A DNA stretch of 64,000 bases from contig JAICWS010000006.1 of NCBI GenBank assembly GCA_025934695.1, positions 62,001 to 126,000 of the forward strand. Direction: 5' to 3'. The translations under genes were made by a program, and so were the position numbers. Within the stretch, counting starts at the first letter, position 1. The number at the start of each line of letters is the position of its first letter. The notes beneath the pieces were generated by a model, which did no database searches, had not been told where the DNA came from, and saw only the letters and a program-made list of their open reading frames with translations. This DNA is from Alphaproteobacteria bacterium (GTDB lineage: Bacteria; Pseudomonadota; Alphaproteobacteria; Micavibrionales; UBA2020). Shown piece by piece: positions 21,768-30,567 of the stretch.

Positions 21768-23186
21768 ATGGCACGGCGCAACAGAAAAACAAAGATCGTC
21801 GCAACCTTAGGCCCGGCGTCCTCGACGCCCGGGATGGTGCGCCAGCTTTACGAAGCCGGCGTCGACGTCTTCCGGCTCAACTTCAGCCACGGCGTCCACG
21901 AGGACCACGAGAAGCGCATCAAGATCATCCGCGACCTGGAACAGTCGGTCGGCTGCCCCATCGGCGTCTTCGCCGACATGCAGGGCCCCAAGCTGCGCCT
22001 CGGGACTTTCAAGGACGGCGCCATCGAACTGCACAAGGGCATGCGCCTGACGCTCGATTCAAACCCCGCACCGGGGACGGACCAGCGCGTCTGCCTGCCG
22101 CACCCGGAAGTCATGGAAGCGCTCGAAGCAGGCGCGGATGTCCTGCTCGACGACGGCAAGGTGCACCTGCATGTCGTCAAGAAGGGCAAGGACTTCGTCG
22201 AGACCGAAGTCGTGGCGGGCAAGCGCCTGTCCGACCGCAAGGGCGTCAACCTGCCCAACGTGATCCTGAAGTCCAACGTCATCACCGAAAAAGACCGCCG
22301 TGATCTCGAGGCCGCGGTCAACATGGGCGTGGACTGGATCGCCCTCTCTTTCGTGCAGCGCCCCGAAGACGTGGCGGAAGGGCGCCGGCTCGTGGCCGGA
22401 CGCGCCAAGATCATCGTGAAGCTCGAAAAACCCACGGCGATCACGCACCTGCAGCAGATCGTGGAAATGGCGGACGCCGTCATGGTCGCACGCGGCGACC
22501 TCGGCGTCGAAATACCGGCTGAAAAAGTCCCTTCCGTACAAAAACGCATCATCCATGTCTGCCGTCATTTCGGCAAGCCCGTCATCGTGGCGACGCAGAT
22601 GCTGGAATCAATGATTTCATCGCCGCGCCCCACGCGCGCGGAAGCGTCCGACGTCGCGACCGCGATTTACGACGGCACCGACGCCGTCATGCTCTCGGCG
22701 GAAACCGCTTCGGGCGAATATCCGCTCGAAGCCGTCTCGATCATGGACCGCATCGCGGCCGAGGTGGAACACGACGAGCTTTACCGCAAGATCATGGATG
22801 CCGAGCACCCCGATCCCGACAAGACTTCGCCCGACGCGATTACCTCGGCCGCGTCCTGGGTCGCGACCACCGTGTCTGCCGCCGCCATCGTGAATTACAC
22901 GACCTCGGGCTCGACCACGCTCCGCACCGCGCGTGAGCGGCCCTCGGTTCCCGTGCTTTGCCTGACCGAAAGCGTGCCGGTCGCGCGCCGGTTGCAGCTG
23001 TCTTATGGCGTTTACCCGGTTCACACCAAGGATGTCGACAATTTCAATGACATGGTCGACAAAGCCGTGCGCCTCTCGCTCGATCACGACATCGCGCAGA
23101 AGGGCCAGCGGCTGGTCATCACCGCCGGTGTTCCCTTCGGCACGCCGGGCTCGACGAATATTCTGCGCGTCGCTTGGGTGGAGTGA
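21768..23186 (+). CDS. pyk: Pyruvate kinase
   Basis: A 472-residue glycolytic enzyme converting phosphoenolpyruvate and ADP to pyruvate and ATP. The start at ATG 21768 gives MARRNRKTKIVATLGPASS, the family N-terminus (KIVATLGPAS). Further signatures are FRLNFSHG, the active-site MVARGDLGVEIPAEKVP, ATQMLESMISSPRPTRAEASDVATAIYDGTDAVMLSAETASGEYP, and the C-terminal regulatory domain ending in TNILRVAWVE. Full length for a bacterial type II pyruvate kinase. It is transcribed alone, with a REP-like element after its stop. Confidence 0.96.
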   Translation: MARRNRKTKIVATLGPASSTPGMVRQLYEAGVDVFRLNFSHGVHEDHEKRIKIIRDLEQSVGCPIGVFADMQGPKLRLGTFKDGAIELHKGMRLTLDSNPAPGTDQRVCLPHPEVMEALEAGADVLLDDGKVHLHVVKKGKDFVETEVVAGKRLSDRKGVNLPNVILKSNVITEKDRRDLEAAVNMGVDWIALSFVQRPEDVAEGRRLVAGRAKIIVKLEKPTAITHLQQIVEMADAVMVARGDLGVEIPAEKVPSVQKRIIHVCRHFGKPVIVATQMLESMISSPRPTRAEASDVATAIYDGTDAVMLSAETASGEYPLEAVSIMDRIAAEVEHDELYRKIMDAEHPDPDKTSPDAITSAASWVATTVSAAAIVNYTTSGSTTLRTARERPSVPVLCLTESVPVARRLQLSYGVYPVHTKDVDNFNDMVDKAVRLSLDHDIAQKGQRLVITAGVPFGTPGSTNILRVAWVE

Positions 23187-23193
23187 TTTTTTC

Positions 23194-23306
23194 TCCCTCT
23201 CCCGCGCTCGTCGCGGGGGAGGGTTGGGGAGGGGGATTGTGCCAAATGTCGGATTTAGGACAATCCCTCTCCTTAACCCTCTCCCAACATGCGTTGGGAG
23301 AGGGGA
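23194..23306. repeat. Intergenic compound inverted repeat (CCCTCTCC family)
   Basis: Three nested hairpins: CCCTCTCCCGCG/CGCGGGGGAGGG, GGTTGGGGAGGGGGATTGT with ACAATCCCTCTCCTTAACC, and CCCTCTCCCAA/TTGGGAGAGGG. The arms resemble those of the elements at 57265-57401 and 60442-60579. Located after pyk. Confidence 0.6.
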
Positions 23307-23321
23307 TCATGCAGGGCAGCC

Positions 23322-25211
23322 ATGGGTTTTAAAACCTTTATAAAGCGGTTCCAGGTCGAATATTTAACGACAGCGGTGACCGACACTTTCGCGCGGTTTC
23401 CGCTCTCGGTGACCTGCTGCGCGGGTGCCGCGATCCTGTCGATACTGGCGGCGCATGACATCAAGCCGCTCTCCGACGACGACATGCTGCGGGCCTTGCT
23501 GTTCCTTGGCTATGCGCTCGTCTTCTTCACCGCTTCGCGCCTCTATTCGGAAGGGCGTCAGCTGCCGCGCGCCCGCGAAGCCGCAATCATGTTCGCGGGC
23601 GGCATCGTCCTGCTGGCGCTGGCGCTTATCCCCGACCGGTTTTCGGCCATGCATGTTTTCATTGGCGCGGCGCTGGGGCTGTCGATGCTTTTCGCGCCCT
23701 ATCTTGGGCGCAACAGCACGGAAGACAGCGTCTGGTATTTCAATTATCTCAACGGCGTGTCGCTGGCCATCGCGGGCCTGTCGACGTTTATCCTGTGCCT
23801 CGGGCTTTCCGCCATCATCGGCAGCATGGATTACCTGCTGTACGACATGAAGCTGTCGGGTAAGATCTACGGCGACATCTGGATTTTCGGCGGGACGTTT
23901 TTCGGCCCCGTCATGTTCATGCACCAGATTTCGCGCCAGTTCGATTTCGAAAAGAACGAATGCGCGATCCCCGCCGGCATCTATTTCATCGCCAATTACC
24001 TCGTGGTGCCGCTGATCCTCATTTATATGTGGGTGCTCTACGTCTATTTCATCAAGATCGCGGTGCAGTGGGAGCTGCCGAAGGGCAATCTCGCTTATAT
24101 GGTCACGGGTTTCGGCTCGCTCGGCGCGGCGGCGCGGCTCGCGGTCTTTCCGATGCGCGATTACGGTACGAAGCTGCTCCAGCAGTTTTATAAATATTTC
24201 TACTATATCCTCATCGTCCCGATCCTGCTGCTCGCGATCGGCCTTTATACGCGCCTGTCGCAATATGGGGTGACGGAAGACCGTTATGCCATTGGCGTGT
24301 GCCTGACCTGGCTGACGGCGCTGACGATCTGGAACCTGTCGCGCCCGCGCGCGGCCCATATTAAGCATGTGCCCATGGCGCTCTGCCTGCTGTTCCTGTT
24401 CGCTTCCGTCGGCCCGTGGGGCGCAGTGCATGTCTCGACGCGCAGCCAGCTCGCGCGGCTCGAAGGCATGCTGCGCGAAGCCGGCGTGCTCCACGCGGAC
24501 GGCAGCGTGGGCAAGACCGGCCAAAACGTGCCCTTCGAATTGCGCAAGGATATTAGCGGCACCCTGGATTATTTTTATCAAGGCAAGGAAAAGGCGATCG
24601 CCCATTTCGTCGACCCGGTCCGCGGCGAGATACAGAAGAAATACAAGAACGAGATGCCGAGCTATGATTCATCGACCTGCGGGGAGCGCCGCTTCGGCCC
24701 CTGCTGGATGGATTACAATATGACCCGCTACGTGATGGAGGCCTGGGGCATGCAGTACGTCTCGCGCTGGGAAACGAAGGAAAGCGGCGGCAGTTACAAA
24801 AGTTTCAGTGCGGCTCACGGCCAGTTCTCGGGCGACTGGGTCGAGGGTATCGCCCCCTACACCTACATGGCTTGGGCGACGCCCAATCTCTACAACGGAA
24901 CCTGGAAGATGGATTTTCCGCAGGCGGTCCATGACAAACATATCCTGACGCTCAGCATGGGCGCCAACGCCGTCGTGACCGCAGTGCTGGCAGATGGCCG
25001 CAGCGACACCTTCGAGCTCCAGCCGCTCGCGGACTCGCTGAACAAGGAAAAGCAGGGCGTCATTCCGGAAGCGGATATGGACAAAATGACCCTGCATCCG
25101 GCGACTGCCGGTTTTCCCGCCGAGTTGCGCATCTCCGAAATCCACGGCCGTGAGAACGGCGACAAATTCACGCTCGACGGCGGCTCGATGATGCTGTTGT
25201 TTGCGCCGTAA
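23322..25211 (+). CDS. DUF4153 multi-pass membrane protein
   Basis: A 629-residue protein. The N-terminal 370 residues hold about ten to twelve hydrophobic helices (for example ALLFLGYALVFFTASRLY, GIVLLALALIPD, YFIANYLVVPLILIYMWVLYVYFI, FYYILIVPILLLAIGLY, HVPMALCLLFLFASVGPWGAV). The C-terminal 250 residues are soluble. The helix order and the KNECAIPAGIYFIANYLVVPLILIY region fit DUF4153. Function is unknown in the family. ATG 23322 is chosen because the upstream codons lie inside the repeat. It stands alone. Confidence 0.75.
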   Translation: MGFKTFIKRFQVEYLTTAVTDTFARFPLSVTCCAGAAILSILAAHDIKPLSDDDMLRALLFLGYALVFFTASRLYSEGRQLPRAREAAIMFAGGIVLLALALIPDRFSAMHVFIGAALGLSMLFAPYLGRNSTEDSVWYFNYLNGVSLAIAGLSTFILCLGLSAIIGSMDYLLYDMKLSGKIYGDIWIFGGTFFGPVMFMHQISRQFDFEKNECAIPAGIYFIANYLVVPLILIYMWVLYVYFIKIAVQWELPKGNLAYMVTGFGSLGAAARLAVFPMRDYGTKLLQQFYKYFYYILIVPILLLAIGLYTRLSQYGVTEDRYAIGVCLTWLTALTIWNLSRPRAAHIKHVPMALCLLFLFASVGPWGAVHVSTRSQLARLEGMLREAGVLHADGSVGKTGQNVPFELRKDISGTLDYFYQGKEKAIAHFVDPVRGEIQKKYKNEMPSYDSSTCGERRFGPCWMDYNMTRYVMEAWGMQYVSRWETKESGGSYKSFSAAHGQFSGDWVEGIAPYTYMAWATPNLYNGTWKMDFPQAVHDKHILTLSMGANAVVTAVLADGRSDTFELQPLADSLNKEKQGVIPEADMDKMTLHPATAGFPAELRISEIHGRENGDKFTLDGGSMMLLFAP

Positions 25212-25219
25212 TCTCGAGC

Positions 25220-25300
25220 GTCATTCCCGCGAAAGCGGGAATCCCATGGGACTGAGAAATGACATTAGACAACGAGATCCCCGCTTTCGCGGGGATGACG
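25220..25300. repeat. Intergenic palindromic repeat (CGTCAYYCCCGCG family), copy 2
   Basis: Outer CGTCATTCCCGCGAAAGCGG pairs with CCGCTTTCGCGGGGATGACG; each arm is also a hairpin. It lies between two convergent genes. Confidence 0.75.
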
Positions 25301-25335
25301 TTCTTGAGTATTGATTGAATTTTTAAGATAGGCCC

Positions 25336-26283
25336 TTAGCTCGTATGCGGCTGCTTGTACAGCCACCAGTCGTTGCTGTTGATGGAGAAGATCGGCTTGT
25401 AGCGGTTGACGTTGTCCGCGTTCTCCACCCGCTTGTCCTGGTTGTCCAGCACGAAGGCCTGGCCTTCGACATAGACGATCAGGATCGCGTGGGCCACGTT
25501 CTTGATCTTGTCCTGCACGATGGCGATGCGCATCTGGTCGGACGAGAAGCCAAGCGCGCGCAAAGACGCGTATTTCGCGATCGCGAAATCTTCGCAGTCG
25601 CCGCCGCGGCTCAAGAATTCGATCGGCGTCGCCCAGTAATCCGACACGCGATAATTGTCGATGTCTTCGATATAGGGCTGGGAATTCATGTAGCTGTTGA
25701 CGCCCTCGATCTGCTCGCGGACCGAGCGGCCCTTCAGCGACTGCAGGTGCGCCTTCCACTGCTTGACGACTTCCGTACCGCCGTCCTTTTTCATCTGCGC
25801 GTCGAAACGGGTCATCACCGAGGTCCATTTGGTGAAGGCCGAAATATCGGTCGAGCGGATTTCCGTGGTGCCGAACAGGGACGGAAAAGACTGCGGCTGA
25901 ATCGTATGGGCGATGGTGAAGGCGGAGGCCAGGCGCACTGCGCCGTCATCGGCGCGCGCGGCCGAAGGGGTGAAGAGCTGCATCATGAGCGCCATTCCGG
26001 CGGTCGAGGCCTTGATAACCCATTGTTCCGCCAGCTTGCGATAGAGCTGACCCGCGGAGATCGAGCCCTGCTCGATCAGCACCCGGCCGAGACGCACGCC
26101 GGTTTCCTTTTGGGCCTTCAAAGCGCTGCGCAGCTGCTCGCGGCTGATGAGTTCGGCGTTGACGAGCAGATCGCCCAGTTTGTTGGTGCGGACCTTGCGG
26201 CCGACAGAACGGATAAAGCTGTCCTGCAGGCTGGCCGGCGTCTTGGAAGTCGTTTCTGCCGGCGGGGTCTTTTGCTCTGTCAT
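25336..26283 (-). CDS. Transglutaminase-like cysteine protease (BTLCP/LapG-type) with MshEN-like N-terminus
   Basis: A 315-residue protein in three parts. Residues 35-57 and 64-86 are two tandem copies of KLGDLLVNAELISREQL / RLGRVLIEQGSISAGQL, the pattern of the MshEN cyclic-di-GMP-binding domain. Residues about 93-111 (ASTAGMALMMQLFTPSAARA) form a hydrophobic segment ending in a signal-peptidase-like site. The rest is a bacterial transglutaminase-like cysteine proteinase with C230 (RGGDCEDFA), H265 (NVAHAILIVY) and D280 (FVLDNQ). LapG, a member of this family, cleaves a surface adhesin under c-di-GMP control. Here the sensing domain may be fused directly to the protease. No adhesin gene is in the window. 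Confidence 0.8.
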   Translation of the reverse strand: MTEQKTPPAETTSKTPASLQDSFIRSVGRKVRTNKLGDLLVNAELISREQLRSALKAQKETGVRLGRVLIEQGSISAGQLYRKLAEQWVIKASTAGMALMMQLFTPSAARADDGAVRLASAFTIAHTIQPQSFPSLFGTTEIRSTDISAFTKWTSVMTRFDAQMKKDGGTEVVKQWKAHLQSLKGRSVREQIEGVNSYMNSQPYIEDIDNYRVSDYWATPIEFLSRGGDCEDFAIAKYASLRALGFSSDQMRIAIVQDKIKNVAHAILIVYVEGQAFVLDNQDKRVENADNVNRYKPIFSINSNDWWLYKQPHTS

Positions 26284-26332
26284 GAAACTGTGCCTTTGTG
26301 TATTGTGCTTGTGTCCGTTGCGTAACAGTTCC

Positions 26333-26347
26333 ATTATTATGCAATAA
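26333..26347 (-). promoter_or_regulatory. AT-rich 15-mer shared with the 499-513 site
   Basis: TTATTGCATAATAAT on the minus strand, identical to the site upstream of the 282-458 gene. It lies 50 bases before the LapG-type gene and could be its -10 region or a regulator site. Confidence 0.35.
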
Positions 26348-26464
26348 CTGTTAATAAATTCTGAACGACCGGCACCCGGGTTAGGAACTTTTTTCAACTT
26401 GCTGAGGCCCTGACATTATGATAATCGTTGAGAAATTAAATTCCAAACTTATCTTATCATCTAC

Positions 26465-27943
26465 ATGATTGAAAACACAGTCCTTTTCGATGTTTTGACC
26501 CATATCCGCCAGGCGCGCGTGCTTTGCGTGGGCGATGTCATGCTGGACCGCTTTGTCTATGGTGGCGTGGAACGCATTTCCCCCGAGGCGCCGATTCCCG
26601 TCCTGCTCGTCGAGCGGGAGAAGCACATGCTGGGCGGCGCCGGCAACGTTGTAGCGAATATAGCGGCGCTCGGCGCGAAAGCCATGCTGCTGGCCGCGGT
26701 CGGCGACGATGGCGCGGGCAAGGATGTGGCGAAGCTCCTCTCCGACATGGGCGTGGAGGCCGAGCTGGAAACGGTGACCGACCGCTCGACCACCGTGAAA
26801 AGCCGCTTTGTCAGCGGCGGACAGCAGATCCTGCGCGTCGACCGCGAAAAGTCGCGCCCCGTTTCATCGGAGACCGAGCAGAAAATTATCGCGCGTGCCG
26901 AACATCTCATCGCGCAGGCGGGCGCCATCATCCTGTCCGACTACAAGAAAGGCCTGCTGACCGACAAGATCGTGAGCAGCATCATCGAGATCGCGCGGCG
27001 CCTCAACAAGCCTGTTGTCGTCGACCCGAAAGGCACGGATTTCTCGCGTTACCGCGGCGCGACCGTCGTCACGCCCAACCGCAAGGAACTGGAAACCGCG
27101 ACCGGCCTGAAGGCCGCGGCCGACGACGAGGTGCGCGCGGCCGCCATCAAGATCATCGCCGGCTGCGGCATCGCGAATGTGCTCGCCACCCGCAGCAAGG
27201 ACGGCATGTCACTGGTCTCGGCCACCGCCGATCCCATCCATATTCCCGCGAATGTGCGCGAGGTTTACGACGTCTCGGGCGCGGGCGACACGGTTATCGC
27301 GACTTTTGCATCGGCGCTGGCGTCGGGCGCCACGATGCGCAATGCGGCGCTGCTCTCCAACATCGCGGCCGGCATCGTCGTCGGCAAGCCGGGCACGGCG
27401 ACCGCGCGTCCCGAAGAGATCGAACAGGTTCTCTCCGCCGGCTTCGCGATGGAAAAGCAATCCTATCAGCGCAAGACGAAATACACGACCCGCCAGGGCG
27501 CGGCCGAGCAGGCGGAACGCTGGCGCACGCGCGGCTTCAAGGTCGGCTTCACCAATGGCTGCTTTGATCTTCTGCATCCCGGCCACCTGTCGACGCTGCG
27601 CCAGGCGAAAGCGGCCTGCGATTATCTCGTCGTCGCCATCAACAGCGACGCCTCGGTCAAGCGCCTCAAAGGGCCGTCGCGCCCGGTGCAGGACCAGATC
27701 GCGCGCACGGCCATCCTGTCCGCGCTTGAAATGGTCGATCTCGTCGTCGTCTTCGACGAAGACACGCCCATCGAATACCTGAAGGCGATCAAGCCGGACG
27801 TCCTTATCAAGGGCGGTCAGTACAAGCTCGAAGAAGTCGTCGGCTACGACCTGATTACTTCCTGGGGCGGCAAGGTCGTCCGCGCCGACATGGAGGAGGG
27901 GTTCTCCACCACCAATACCATCCAGAAAATGGTGGTGGTATAG
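26465..27943 (+). CDS. hldE: Bifunctional heptose-7-phosphate kinase / heptose-1-phosphate adenylyltransferase (HldE)
   Basis: A 492-residue enzyme supplying ADP-heptose for lipopolysaccharide core. Residues 1-325 are a PfkB-type sugar kinase (VGDVMLDRFVYGGVERISPEAPIPV, GGAGNVVANIAALGA, catalytic YDVSGAGDTVIATFA). Residues about 350-492 are a nucleotidyltransferase with GCFDLLHPGHLSTLRQAK (HxGH motif). Full-length fusion as in E. coli. Start ATG 26465. The AT-rich region before it should hold its promoter. The ORF ends at IQKMVVV, 29 bases before the next small gene. Confidence 0.95.
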   Translation: MIENTVLFDVLTHIRQARVLCVGDVMLDRFVYGGVERISPEAPIPVLLVEREKHMLGGAGNVVANIAALGAKAMLLAAVGDDGAGKDVAKLLSDMGVEAELETVTDRSTTVKSRFVSGGQQILRVDREKSRPVSSETEQKIIARAEHLIAQAGAIILSDYKKGLLTDKIVSSIIEIARRLNKPVVVDPKGTDFSRYRGATVVTPNRKELETATGLKAAADDEVRAAAIKIIAGCGIANVLATRSKDGMSLVSATADPIHIPANVREVYDVSGAGDTVIATFASALASGATMRNAALLSNIAAGIVVGKPGTATARPEEIEQVLSAGFAMEKQSYQRKTKYTTRQGAAEQAERWRTRGFKVGFTNGCFDLLHPGHLSTLRQAKAACDYLVVAINSDASVKRLKGPSRPVQDQIARTAILSALEMVDLVVVFDEDTPIEYLKAIKPDVLIKGGQYKLEEVVGYDLITSWGGKVVRADMEEGFSTTNTIQKMVVV

Positions 27944-27972
27944 TCTTTAAGGATCGCTTGGGGGAGCATTGC

Positions 27973-28200
27973 ATGGCTGAACAATCCAAACCCGAAACCA
28001 AACCCAAAGTCCGGACGCGCGCGGATGACATCCGCGACTGCGAGAATAGCATTCGCTCGCTCGAAAGCCGGCGCAAGAACCTGGCCAGCCGCTTCCAGGG
28101 CGACGAGCTCGCCAAGCGCCTGCGCCCCGTCGAGGAAAAGATGCGCCAGCGCCAGGCCAAGCTCGAACAGCTCAAAAAGGGCGACGGCGACAAGGAATAG
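27973..28200 (+). CDS. Small coiled-coil protein (75 aa)
   Basis: A 75-residue, highly charged protein. GGGGGAG lies 6 bases before ATG 27973, which fixes the start over an in-frame codon 15 bases upstream. Residues 18-70 are continuous helix with a heptad-like pattern (ENSIRSLESRRKNLASRF, LRPVEEKMRQRQAKLEQLKK). No family recognised. It probably follows hldE on the same transcript. Confidence 0.65.
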   Translation: MAEQSKPETKPKVRTRADDIRDCENSIRSLESRRKNLASRFQGDELAKRLRPVEEKMRQRQAKLEQLKKGDGDKE

Positions 28201-28217
28201 CGCCGCAGGCATTTTTG

Positions 28218-28281
28218 AACCACAGAGGGCACAGAGAGTCGGTTCTTTGTTCTTCTCTGTGGCCTCTGTATTCTCTGTGTT
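28218..28281. repeat. Intergenic inverted repeat (ACCACAGAGG type)
   Basis: ACCACAGAGGGCACAGAGA is roughly complementary to TCTCTGTGGCCTCTGT and TCTCTGTG downstream. It could form a long imperfect hairpin. A mobile-repeat relic is likely. Confidence 0.45.
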
Positions 28282-28372
28282 TCCCATTCCTGAATGACAG
28301 CGTCGCCGTCTTCACTTTTTAGAAGATTTCGTCTATAAACATCGAGAAATCATTTTAATTCGGAGGAACGCA

Positions 28373-29245
28373 TTGCCGCGCGACATGCACGACATTTTGC
28401 GAGTGGATTTGCCGGCCGCGCCGTCCTCCTGCGTCGTCGCGGACAGCCCGCATAGCGGCTGCGAATATCCGGACGATTTCGGCTATGCCTGCGACTTCTC
28501 CGAGCTGCGCAAGGCGGAGGATGCGGGGCTCGACAGCCTGTACGACTTCCTGCCGTCGCTCGGCGTGCCGTTTTTGCAGGCGCAGTTTCCGCGCAGCTAT
28601 ATCGACCCGAACCGCCGCGACACGGTGAGCGAACGGCATGCCCGCGGCGAGGACGCGACATACCATCCATCCGACGGCGAACTGCTGCGCGACAAATGTA
28701 CGCCGCGTTCGGCGCAGAAGATTTACGCAAGGTCGCTCTCGCTGAAAGAGGTCTTCAACCGCGTCGCTGGCTATTACCAGCCCTATCACGACAGGCTGGC
28801 GGCGCTTCTCGATGACGCTTGCGAGCGCCACGGCCGCGTCATTCACCTCAACTGCCATTCGATGCCGTCCACCACACACCGCGGCAAGCGCCAGAACAAA
28901 TATGATTTCATCCTCGGCACGCGCGACGGCGAGAGCTGTTCGCCCACAATCGTCAAAGAGCTCAAGCGGCTTCTGGAAGAAAAAGGCTACAAAGTGGGTG
29001 TTGACGTTCCCGGCTTTCGCGGCGCCGAAATCATCCGCCGCTCCGGCCATCCGGTCGCGGGCCGCCATGCCATTCAGGTCGAGGTGAACCGCAAGCTTTA
29101 CATGGATGAAGATGCGGTGACGCCGCTGCCCGCGATGGCGAAGCTGCGCGACGATTTAAAGGATGTGATGGCGTCCTTCGTCAAATTCTGCGACGCGCTG
29201 CCCAAACCGCCCGCGCCGAAATGGCCGAAGCCGCCGGCGTTATAA
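28373..29245 (+). CDS. N-formylglutamate amidohydrolase family protein
   Basis: A 290-residue protein of the N-formylglutamate amidohydrolase (HutG-type) family, which removes formate from N-formylglutamate in histidine breakdown. Signatures: DSPHSGCEYP near the N-terminus, FPRSYIDPNRRDTV, HLNCHSMPS (metal/substrate site), and VEVNRKLYMDE near the end. The start is TTG 28373, supported by GGAGG 6 bases upstream; a later ATG would lose the conserved N-terminus. No other hut genes are near, so the physiological substrate is open; members of the family also act on other formyl or acyl amides. Confidence 0.85.
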   Translation: MPRDMHDILRVDLPAAPSSCVVADSPHSGCEYPDDFGYACDFSELRKAEDAGLDSLYDFLPSLGVPFLQAQFPRSYIDPNRRDTVSERHARGEDATYHPSDGELLRDKCTPRSAQKIYARSLSLKEVFNRVAGYYQPYHDRLAALLDDACERHGRVIHLNCHSMPSTTHRGKRQNKYDFILGTRDGESCSPTIVKELKRLLEEKGYKVGVDVPGFRGAEIIRRSGHPVAGRHAIQVEVNRKLYMDEDAVTPLPAMAKLRDDLKDVMASFVKFCDALPKPPAPKWPKPPAL

Positions 29246-29247
29246 TA

Positions 29248-29697
29248 TCAAACAGACGATTTGCCACGGCGGGATTGAAGCTTTAGCGGCTTTTTGAAGA
29301 CCGCGACGCGTTCGCGCATGTCGGTCTTTACGATCTCCTGAAGCTGCGCGTCGCGCGCCGCCTCCAAGAGGGGAATAGCGGGTCTGCTTTTCTTTTTGAC
29401 CGCGTGGTCGATCGCGGAAGCGCCCGCGTCGTCACGTGCCAGCGCGCTTGCGCCGTGGTCGAGCAGCAGCTGGAGGATTTTGACGCGGAAATTGGACGAG
29501 GCCCAGAGCAGCGGCGTCATGCCCTTGTCGTCGCGCGTCTCGATGTCCGCGCCTGCCTCGATCAGCGCGCGGCAGCGGTCGGGCAGCGTGGAATTTCCGC
29601 TCGCGCCGTCCTTCTTCGTCTTTATAAGGCCGATGAGGCGCAGGCCCAGTTCGCGGGACGTGCCGGAGACGTCATTGAAATCGCTGTTTTTGCCCAT
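29248..29697 (-). CDS. Short ankyrin protein with conserved C-terminal PLKL tail
   Basis: A 149-residue protein with two to three ankyrin repeats at about 35-115 (ALIEAGADIETRDDKGMTPLLWASSNFRVKILQLLLDHGASALARDDAGASAIDHAV). It ends RERVAVFKKPLKLQSRRGKSSV, where VAVFKKPLKL is the shared tail motif, followed by a basic extension. It starts 26 bases after the stop of the upstream ankyrin gene (29724-30458), with GGGGATAAAG as ribosome site, so the two are co-transcribed. Its 3' end converges on the amidohydrolase gene. Confidence 0.8.
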   Translation of the reverse strand: MGKNSDFNDVSGTSRELGLRLIGLIKTKKDGASGNSTLPDRCRALIEAGADIETRDDKGMTPLLWASSNFRVKILQLLLDHGASALARDDAGASAIDHAVKKKSRPAIPLLEAARDAQLQEIVKTDMRERVAVFKKPLKLQSRRGKSSV

Positions 29698-29723
29698 GTG
29701 GCTTTATCCCCGCCCGAAGCCGG

Positions 29724-30458
29724 TCACGTCGGCGTCGCCGCGCCCGCCTGCGCCTTGAGCGTAAGCGGGCGGCTGATATTGATGGCCTGCGCGGTGGCGA
29801 CGGCGGAGGGGGCCGACGACACATTGAATGGTTGTGCAGCCGGTGCAGACGGGGAGGCGGCTGGCGGCGGCGCGGCCGGAGGCGGCATGGCCGCCGCGAT
29901 CAGGCGCGCGATGTCGTCGTAGTATTTTTTCTGAGCAATTCCAAGGGCTGTATCTCCGTAGCACGAGGCGAGGGATGGATCTGCGCCGCGGTCGAGCAGC
30001 AGGCGGACGGTGCCAGTGTGCCCGGCATCCGCCGCCTCGATAAGCGCCGTACGACCGGTGTCGCCCTTCGCATTGACGTCGGCGCCCCTGTCCAGCAGGA
30101 AGCGGACGATGTTTTCGTCGCCCTTTTCAGCGGCGCAGCTTAAGGCGGTCCAGCCATAATTCTCAGTGGCATTCAGATCGGCGCCGGCGTCCGCAAGGGC
30201 GCGCAGCAGCGTGCGCTGGCCATAGAATGCGGCGGCGACGACGAGGGGCGAACCCTTTGCATTTTTCAGGTTCGGGTTGGCGCCTTGGCTGAGGCAGCGC
30301 TTTGCCATCGCATACTGGCACAGACGCGCCGCGCGATTTAACCGTTCATGCAATGTCGAGGATGTCGGCGGATGCCGCGCATCGGCCAGCACAGCCAAGG
30401 GGTAAGCCCAGAGCTGGGAAATCAGGCCGATCGGCCGGGCCGGTATTGTCAATTCCAT
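29724..30458 (-). CDS. Ankyrin-repeat protein with conserved C-terminal PLTLK tail
   Basis: A 244-residue protein. ATG 30458 (MELTIPARPIGL) is chosen because GGCGAGGAT precedes it and the upstream in-frame codons overlap the promoter. Four ankyrin repeats lie at about 35-190 (LVVAAAFYGQRTLLRALADAGADLNATE, TALSCAAEKGDENIVRFLLDRGADVNAKG, TALIEAADAGHTGTVRLLLDRGADPSL). A Pro/Ala-rich linker (about 195-225) leads to INISRPLTLKAQAGAATPT. The tail motif is present, with a 9-residue extension after it. First gene of a two-gene operon. Confidence 0.85.
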   Translation of the reverse strand: MELTIPARPIGLISQLWAYPLAVLADARHPPTSSTLHERLNRAARLCQYAMAKRCLSQGANPNLKNAKGSPLVVAAAFYGQRTLLRALADAGADLNATENYGWTALSCAAEKGDENIVRFLLDRGADVNAKGDTGRTALIEAADAGHTGTVRLLLDRGADPSLASCYGDTALGIAQKKYYDDIARLIAAAMPPPAAPPPAASPSAPAAQPFNVSSAPSAVATAQAINISRPLTLKAQAGAATPT

Positions 30459-30487
30459 GCCAAAATCCTCGCCATTCACGCTCGGAG

Positions 30488-30517
30488 AGCATACACTAAC
30501 TTGCATTATTATGTCAA
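30488..30517 (-). promoter_or_regulatory. Promoter of the 29724/29248 ankyrin operon
   Basis: TTGACA (30512-30517) and TATGCT (30488-30493) on the minus strand, 18-base spacer. ATAATAATG directly follows the -35 box. Confidence 0.5.
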
Positions 30518-30567
30518 ATATTTTAGAGGACCATCGCGGCACGCCGGCGGAACGTGCGGAAGCCGCA

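Noticed and set aside
28218-28281. CRISPR-like short repeats (CACAGAG units)
   Set aside because: Units are too short and form one imperfect hairpin; there are no regular spacers and no cas genes in the window.
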